NCBI GenBank assembly: GCA_964519955.1
Contig: CAZFLM010000019.1
Location: 25,945-89,944 of the forward strand
Direction: 5' to 3'
DNA: 64,000 nucleotides
Origin: CAZFLM01 sp964519955
GTDB taxonomy: Bacteria; Armatimonadota; Chthonomonadetes; Chthonomonadales; CAJBBX01
Each line of letters opens with the position of its first letter. Positions within the stretch are counted from its first letter, which is position 1. The notes under the pieces are model-generated. The model worked only from the letters and a program-made list of their open reading frames with translations, had not been told where the DNA came from and did no database searches. Made by a program: the position numbers and the translations under genes. Positions 60,206 to 64,000 of this stretch are shown one piece after another.

Positions 60206-61147
60206 CTAGTTTCCGGACACGGTGTCCACGCGGCCGAACATCCTGCGCAGCCGGGCCTGGGCTTCGTCGCTGAGCGGCGGTCCGCAGATCGACCGGGCGT
60301 TCTGCTCGAGGTGCTCGATGCTGCCGGTGCCGGAGAGCACCACGTCGATGCCCGGCTCGTGGCGGCAGAATCGGTAGGCTGCCTCCGGGATGCTCGCGGC
60401 GTGGCCCTCCGCTGCGAGCCATCCGAGCGGATCGGCGAGGTCGACGTCCGCGGCGTCCATTGAGCCCTCGGCGATCAGCCCCGCGACCAGCTCTCGGAGC
60501 GCGGCCGGCTGGCTCAGGGCCCGGCGCACCGCGAACATGTCGAGCGTCCCGATGCCGCGCGCCCGGGTGGTCGGCAGCACGCTGTACCTGGCCGACGGGT
60601 TCAGCAGACTGAAGCCCACCATCACTACCTGCCAGGGCCCAGTCTCCACGGCGGGGGCCAGCATCTGGTGGCTCGTCTCGGAGAGGAAGGCCTCCGTGAC
60701 ACCGATGCAGCGCACCTTCCCCTGGTCGCGCATCCGCAGCATCGCCGGCGCCAGCTCGTTCAGCGCGTAGGCGTACTCCTCGGGCCGCACCGCGTGGAGC
60801 AGGTACACGTCCACGTAGTCCGTGCCCAGCCGCGCGAGCGACGCCTCCAGCCGCTCGACCAGCTCGCGGCCGGTGCAGCGCCGGTCGCGCCAGTCGACGC
60901 CGGCCTTCGTCGAGAGCACGATCTGGTCGCGCGGATGCCCGGCGATCCCCAGCCCGACCGTGGTCTCGGTACCGTAGCCCTCGGCCGTGTCGATGAAGTT
61001 GACCCCAAGCGCGAGGGCGTGGCGGACGACCGTGGCGGCCTCCGCCTCCGTGCGGCCGTACGCAAGGCCGAGGCGACTGTGGCCGCCGCACCCCAGCCCC
61101 ATCGCGCTCACCCGCAGCCCCGTTGCCCCCAGCAGTGTGTAGTCCAT
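60206..61147 (-). CDS. Aldo/keto reductase
   Basis: 313 aa from the ATG at 61147. The barrel begins with MDYTLLGATGLRVSAMGLGCGG. The catalytic tetrad is probably D52, Y57, K83 and H115: VNFIDTAEGYG, LSTKAGVDW, and DYVDVYLLHAVRP. The NADPH-binding end has IDVVLSGTGSIEHLEQN. It reduces aldehydes or ketones; the substrate is open. It resembles the L-galactose/L-fucose dehydrogenase-like subgroup that lacks a signal and is cytoplasmic. Confidence 0.93.
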   Translation of the reverse strand: MDYTLLGATGLRVSAMGLGCGGHSRLGLAYGRTEAEAATVVRHALALGVNFIDTAEGYGTETTVGLGIAGHPRDQIVLSTKAGVDWRDRRCTGRELVERLEASLARLGTDYVDVYLLHAVRPEEYAYALNELAPAMLRMRDQGKVRCIGVTEAFLSETSHQMLAPAVETGPWQVVMVGFSLLNPSARYSVLPTTRARGIGTLDMFAVRRALSQPAALRELVAGLIAEGSMDAADVDLADPLGWLAAEGHAASIPEAAYRFCRHEPGIDVVLSGTGSIEHLEQNARSICGPPLSDEAQARLRRMFGRVDTVSGN

Positions 61148-61324
61148 GTGGTTGGTCTCCTCGATTCGGTCCCGGCAGGGAGGCCCCTCAATGCCCGACA
61201 GCCTGCGTGGTATTCTGAGGTCTACCACATGCACCAGGCTGGCGCTAGTGCCGGGCGGCTATACCGCGACGTCCGCTTCTGCCGGAGCACCAGACACTCG
61301 AACCTTCGGGAGACACCATCCACC

Positions 61325-63790
61325 ATGACCCATCGGCGGAGCCTTGCGGTACTACTCGCAGTCCTCACGCTCGCGTTCGCGGCGCCGGTCGCTAGCGGGG
61401 CGAGGCAGGACGCGGCCGAGGTCAAGGCCACGCAGGCCGACCTCACGCTCGACGACCTGTTCCCCAAGAAGTGGTTCTTCGGCAAGACGGCAGCGTCCAT
61501 GGAGTGGTCGTTCGACGACCGCTACCTCGCATATCGCTGGAACCCCTACGACACGAAGGGCTGGGACCTCTGGGTCTACGACACGAAGGAGAGGAAGTCC
61601 CGCCGCCTGACCAGCATCGACCTCTTCGCCGCGCTCGACAGCGAGCTGCCCGACATCATCGAGCGGTACAAGAAGGACAATGAAGAGGACGAGCGCCGCA
61701 AGGGACTCACGGTCGAGGAGCGACGCAAGCTCGAGGACGAGGACCTCAAGAAGGAGCGCGACCGCAAGGAGCCGCTCAAGGAGTACCAGGGCGTCGGCGA
61801 GTTCGAGTGGGCCCACAAGTCCGACGAGCTGCTCTTCACGTACAAGGGCGACATCTACCGGATGAAGGTGACAGACCAGAAGCCGACGCGTCTGACGAAG
61901 ACCCAGGAGGGCGAGTCCGGGCTGAAGTACACCAAGGACGACACCGGCTTCATCTTCCGGCGCGGCAGCGGCATCTACCGCATGCGGTTCGACAGCGCGT
62001 ACGTCGAGCAGCTCAACCCCAAGCTGCCCAACGACATGCAGCCCAGCGACTACCGCCTCTCTCCGGACGAGACGAAGATCCTGATCTCGTGCAGCCGCCA
62101 GACCGGGCCGGACCGCGAGGTCACCTACATCACCTACAGAGACCGCTTCGCTGCGGCGAAGACGACCTCCCGCGCAGTGGCCGACGACCCGGTCAAGTCG
62201 GAGAGCTACCTCTACGTCTGCGACCTCAACGATGCGCCGAAGCCCGCGCCCAAGCCCGAGGCCAAGCCGGACGCCAAGGATGCCAAGGACGCGAAGGACG
62301 CCAAGGAGGGGCAGAAGGACGACGGCAAGCCGTGGGAGGTCTACAAGTGGGCCGACGGCACCGAGTTGGGCTTCGCGTCACTCCACGAGGAGCCCTGGTC
62401 ACCGAACTCGAAGCAAGTCACCTTCGCCACGTGGAAGCGCGACAAGCGTGAGCTGGAGATCGTCGTGGCGGACCTGGCGGAGCACAAAGTCAAGACCGTC
62501 TACAAGACGAGCGAGGCCGGCGAGCACACGTCGCCCGGCATGACGGATCCGCGCTTCACACCGGACGGCAAGAAGATCGTCGCGCTCATCGAGGCGGGGT
62601 TCCGCCACCTGTGGCTCATCGATCCGCTCACCAACAGCGCCACCCAGCTCACGCGCGGCGACTTCGAGGTCTACCCTGAGAAGCTGACCGAGGATGGTAA
62701 GTACCTGTTCGTGCGTTCGACCAAGGACAGCCCGGCGCGCATCAACCTGTACCGCGTCGACATGGCGGACGGGACGATGGTGCGCCTCGGGGCGCGCGAG
62801 GGCAGCTACCAGTCGCTCACGCTCAGCCACAACGCGCAGCACCTCGCGACCACGTTCAACTCCTGGCACGTACCGACCGAGCTGTACGTCGCCGAAGCCA
62901 AGGAGAAGGGCCGCGACGAGGTGGTCACGTCATCGCACGGCAGCGAGTTCGAGAAGGTCGCCAAGGTCTACCCCGAGCTGTTCACCTACAAGAATCGCCA
63001 AGGCATGACCATCTACGGCTTCCTGTTCAAGCCGCAGGGCCTGAAGAAGGGCGACAAGCGCCCACTGCTCGTCTACACGTACGGCGGGCCGCTCGGGACC
63101 GGGCACCAGGTCGTCGACGGCTCGATCGGCGGCGACAACTACCTGTTCTCGATGTACATGACCTACAAGTACGGCTTCGTCACGGCGGTCATCGACCCGC
63201 GCGGCTCCTCGGGCTACGGCGGCCTGTTCGGCGCGGCCAACTGGGACGCTCCAGGCAAGGCGCAGGTCGAGGACCTCTCCGACGGCGTGAAGCACCTCGT
63301 CGAGAACGACGGCGTCGATCCGAAGCGGGTCGGCATCCACGGTTGGTCGTTCGGCGGCTTCCAGACGCAGATGTGCATGTACTCGGCGCCGGATGTGTTC
63401 ACGCTCGGCATCGCGGGGGCTGGCCCGACGGAGTGGCAGAACTACAACTACTGGTACTCCGGCGGCGTTATCGGCAAGGCGCGCACCGGCAAGCCGGAGG
63501 ACCTGGACAAGTTCTCGCTGACGCACCTGGCGAAGAACCTGAAGGGCCCGCTGATGCTGCTTCACGGCATGGAGGACACGAATGTCCTCTTCCAGGACAC
63601 CATCAAGGTGTACCGGGAGCTGATGAAGGAGAACAAGGGCACGCTGGTGGAGTTGGTACTCGACCCGACGGGCGGCCACGGCCTCGGCGGCGACATCCGC
63701 AGCCGCGAGCGCTTCAAGATGTACGAGGCGTTCATCCTGCGCCGCTGGCCCGAGGTCGCAGCCCAGCCGGCCGCGGAGAAGAAGAAGTAA
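61325..63790 (+). CDS. Secreted S9 (prolyl oligopeptidase/DPP4-like) peptidase
   Basis: 821 aa from the ATG at 61325. Signal peptide to about ASGA. An eight-bladed propeller domain spans ~50-570 (WSFDDRYLAYRWNPYD; SPDETKILIS; SPNSKQVTFATWKRD). Within it lies a Lys/Asp/Ala low-complexity insert near residues 310-335 (DAKDAKDAKDAKEGQ). The alpha/beta-hydrolase has a triad S675 in HGWSFGGF, D751 in HGMEDTNV and H785 in GGHGLGG. It would release dipeptides or cleave after Pro or other residues outside the cytoplasm. The propeller limits access to small peptides. Confidence 0.93.
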   Translation: MTHRRSLAVLLAVLTLAFAAPVASGARQDAAEVKATQADLTLDDLFPKKWFFGKTAASMEWSFDDRYLAYRWNPYDTKGWDLWVYDTKERKSRRLTSIDLFAALDSELPDIIERYKKDNEEDERRKGLTVEERRKLEDEDLKKERDRKEPLKEYQGVGEFEWAHKSDELLFTYKGDIYRMKVTDQKPTRLTKTQEGESGLKYTKDDTGFIFRRGSGIYRMRFDSAYVEQLNPKLPNDMQPSDYRLSPDETKILISCSRQTGPDREVTYITYRDRFAAAKTTSRAVADDPVKSESYLYVCDLNDAPKPAPKPEAKPDAKDAKDAKDAKEGQKDDGKPWEVYKWADGTELGFASLHEEPWSPNSKQVTFATWKRDKRELEIVVADLAEHKVKTVYKTSEAGEHTSPGMTDPRFTPDGKKIVALIEAGFRHLWLIDPLTNSATQLTRGDFEVYPEKLTEDGKYLFVRSTKDSPARINLYRVDMADGTMVRLGAREGSYQSLTLSHNAQHLATTFNSWHVPTELYVAEAKEKGRDEVVTSSHGSEFEKVAKVYPELFTYKNRQGMTIYGFLFKPQGLKKGDKRPLLVYTYGGPLGTGHQVVDGSIGGDNYLFSMYMTYKYGFVTAVIDPRGSSGYGGLFGAANWDAPGKAQVEDLSDGVKHLVENDGVDPKRVGIHGWSFGGFQTQMCMYSAPDVFTLGIAGAGPTEWQNYNYWYSGGVIGKARTGKPEDLDKFSLTHLAKNLKGPLMLLHGMEDTNVLFQDTIKVYRELMKENKGTLVELVLDPTGGHGLGGDIRSRERFKMYEAFILRRWPEVAAQPAAEKKK

Positions 63791-63865
63791 CAGGCGCCAC
63801 GGACGCTGTGCCCGTTCATAGCCGCGCGCGCAAGCAACCGGAATGGCGGAATGGGCACAGCGCAT

Positions 63866-63975
63866 CCGAGCCGCGACCGTGAGGGAGCGGTCTGCTGGAA
63901 CAGGCGGCAACCCGGCGCCAAGCCGAGCACGCCTGCCGACTACAACAGACCGGTCGCTCACGCTCCCGGCTCGGA
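63866..63975. repeat. Palindromic repeat element, single copy
   Basis: The left arm (63866-63894, begins CCGAGCCGCGACCGTGAGGG) and right arm (63946-63974) are imperfect reverse complements (25 of 29 bases), with a ~50-nt spacer. An extra 10-bp perfect stem precedes it (63804-63813 with 63853-63862, CGCTGTGCCC/GGGCACAGCG). It follows the S9 peptidase, and no other gene is seen in 63791-64000. Confidence 0.85.
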
Positions 63976-64000
63976 ACGTTCGTCGCGTCAGGTAGAGGGT

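Noticed and set aside
62270..62340. Lys/Asp/Ala codon repeat as a mobile or regulatory repeat
   Set aside because: It is in frame inside the S9 peptidase and gives a low-complexity surface loop; such inserts are ordinary in this family.

Overview
The window is about 68-70% GC, almost fully coding, and uses strong AGGAG-type ribosome binding sites with many 4-nt start/stop overlaps (ATGA, GTGA, TTGA, TGATG). The gene content suggests a free-living, sugar-degrading bacterium, most likely an Armatimonadota member known from a draft or metagenome assembly; there is a 100-N scaffold gap at 1594-1693. The hints are a DUF6785/6784-type membrane protein, several large secreted beta-helix and TIM-barrel carbohydrate enzymes, paired medium-chain dehydrogenases, DUF951 next to cell-envelope genes, argC/argJ, and dispersed palindromic repeats. 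Planctomycetota, Chloroflexota or Verrucomicrobiota relatives are not excluded. No rRNA, tRNA, CRISPR array or transposase gene was seen.

Region 1 (1-26,800) is mainly carbohydrate metabolism. It holds a truncated DUF6785 membrane protein, a tandem array of palindromic repeats that broke the assembly, a DUF6259-like glycosidase with two medium-chain dehydrogenases, beta-helix enzymes (one fused to LamG and TPR segments), a six-hairpin-type protein, a jelly-roll protein, a second large DUF6259-like enzyme, a sorbitol/threonine-type dehydrogenase and a GH20-like enzyme. Embedded in it are a three-gene NlpC/P60-like (DUF7689-like) operon on the minus strand (8967-10340), a decayed SEC-C gene, and an operon of four tiny genes (21390-22375) with a duplicated membrane protein.

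Region 2 (26,898-32,830) looks like a small defence island. It contains an AAA ATPase with an overlapping DUF4435/TOPRIM-like gene, which is the architecture of PARIS (AriA/AriB), and a second RecF/SMC-like ATPase with an overlapping DUF4276/TOPRIM-like gene. Between them lies a glycyl radical enzyme gene.

Region 3 (33,049-45,097) is the most coherent possible new system. It is a nearly gapless plus-strand operon coding for two PQQ-type beta-propellers, a Tat lipoprotein of NHL type, a small Tat Cys-rich protein, a Tat four-cluster ferredoxin (NapG-like), a NapH/NosR-like membrane polyferredoxin, an unknown secreted protein, a NuoE-NuoF fusion, and a NuoG-N/GltD-like flavoprotein. Together these could carry electrons between NAD(P)H and something outside the membrane. 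No terminal reductase, hydrogenase or cytochrome is present.

Region 4 (45,177-64,000) holds a hybrid histidine kinase, a MacB/FtsX-type ABC exporter, a minus-strand group (DUF951, a secreted protein, a TPR protein, ClpS), an SH3-NlpC/P60 hydrolase, argC, a strong promoter followed by a roughly 60-nt two-hairpin RNA, a NYN-domain nuclease, argJ, a TMEM175-type channel, an aldo/keto reductase and an S9 peptidase. The window ends in another copy of the palindromic repeat. Repeat families recur in the non-coding spaces throughout.
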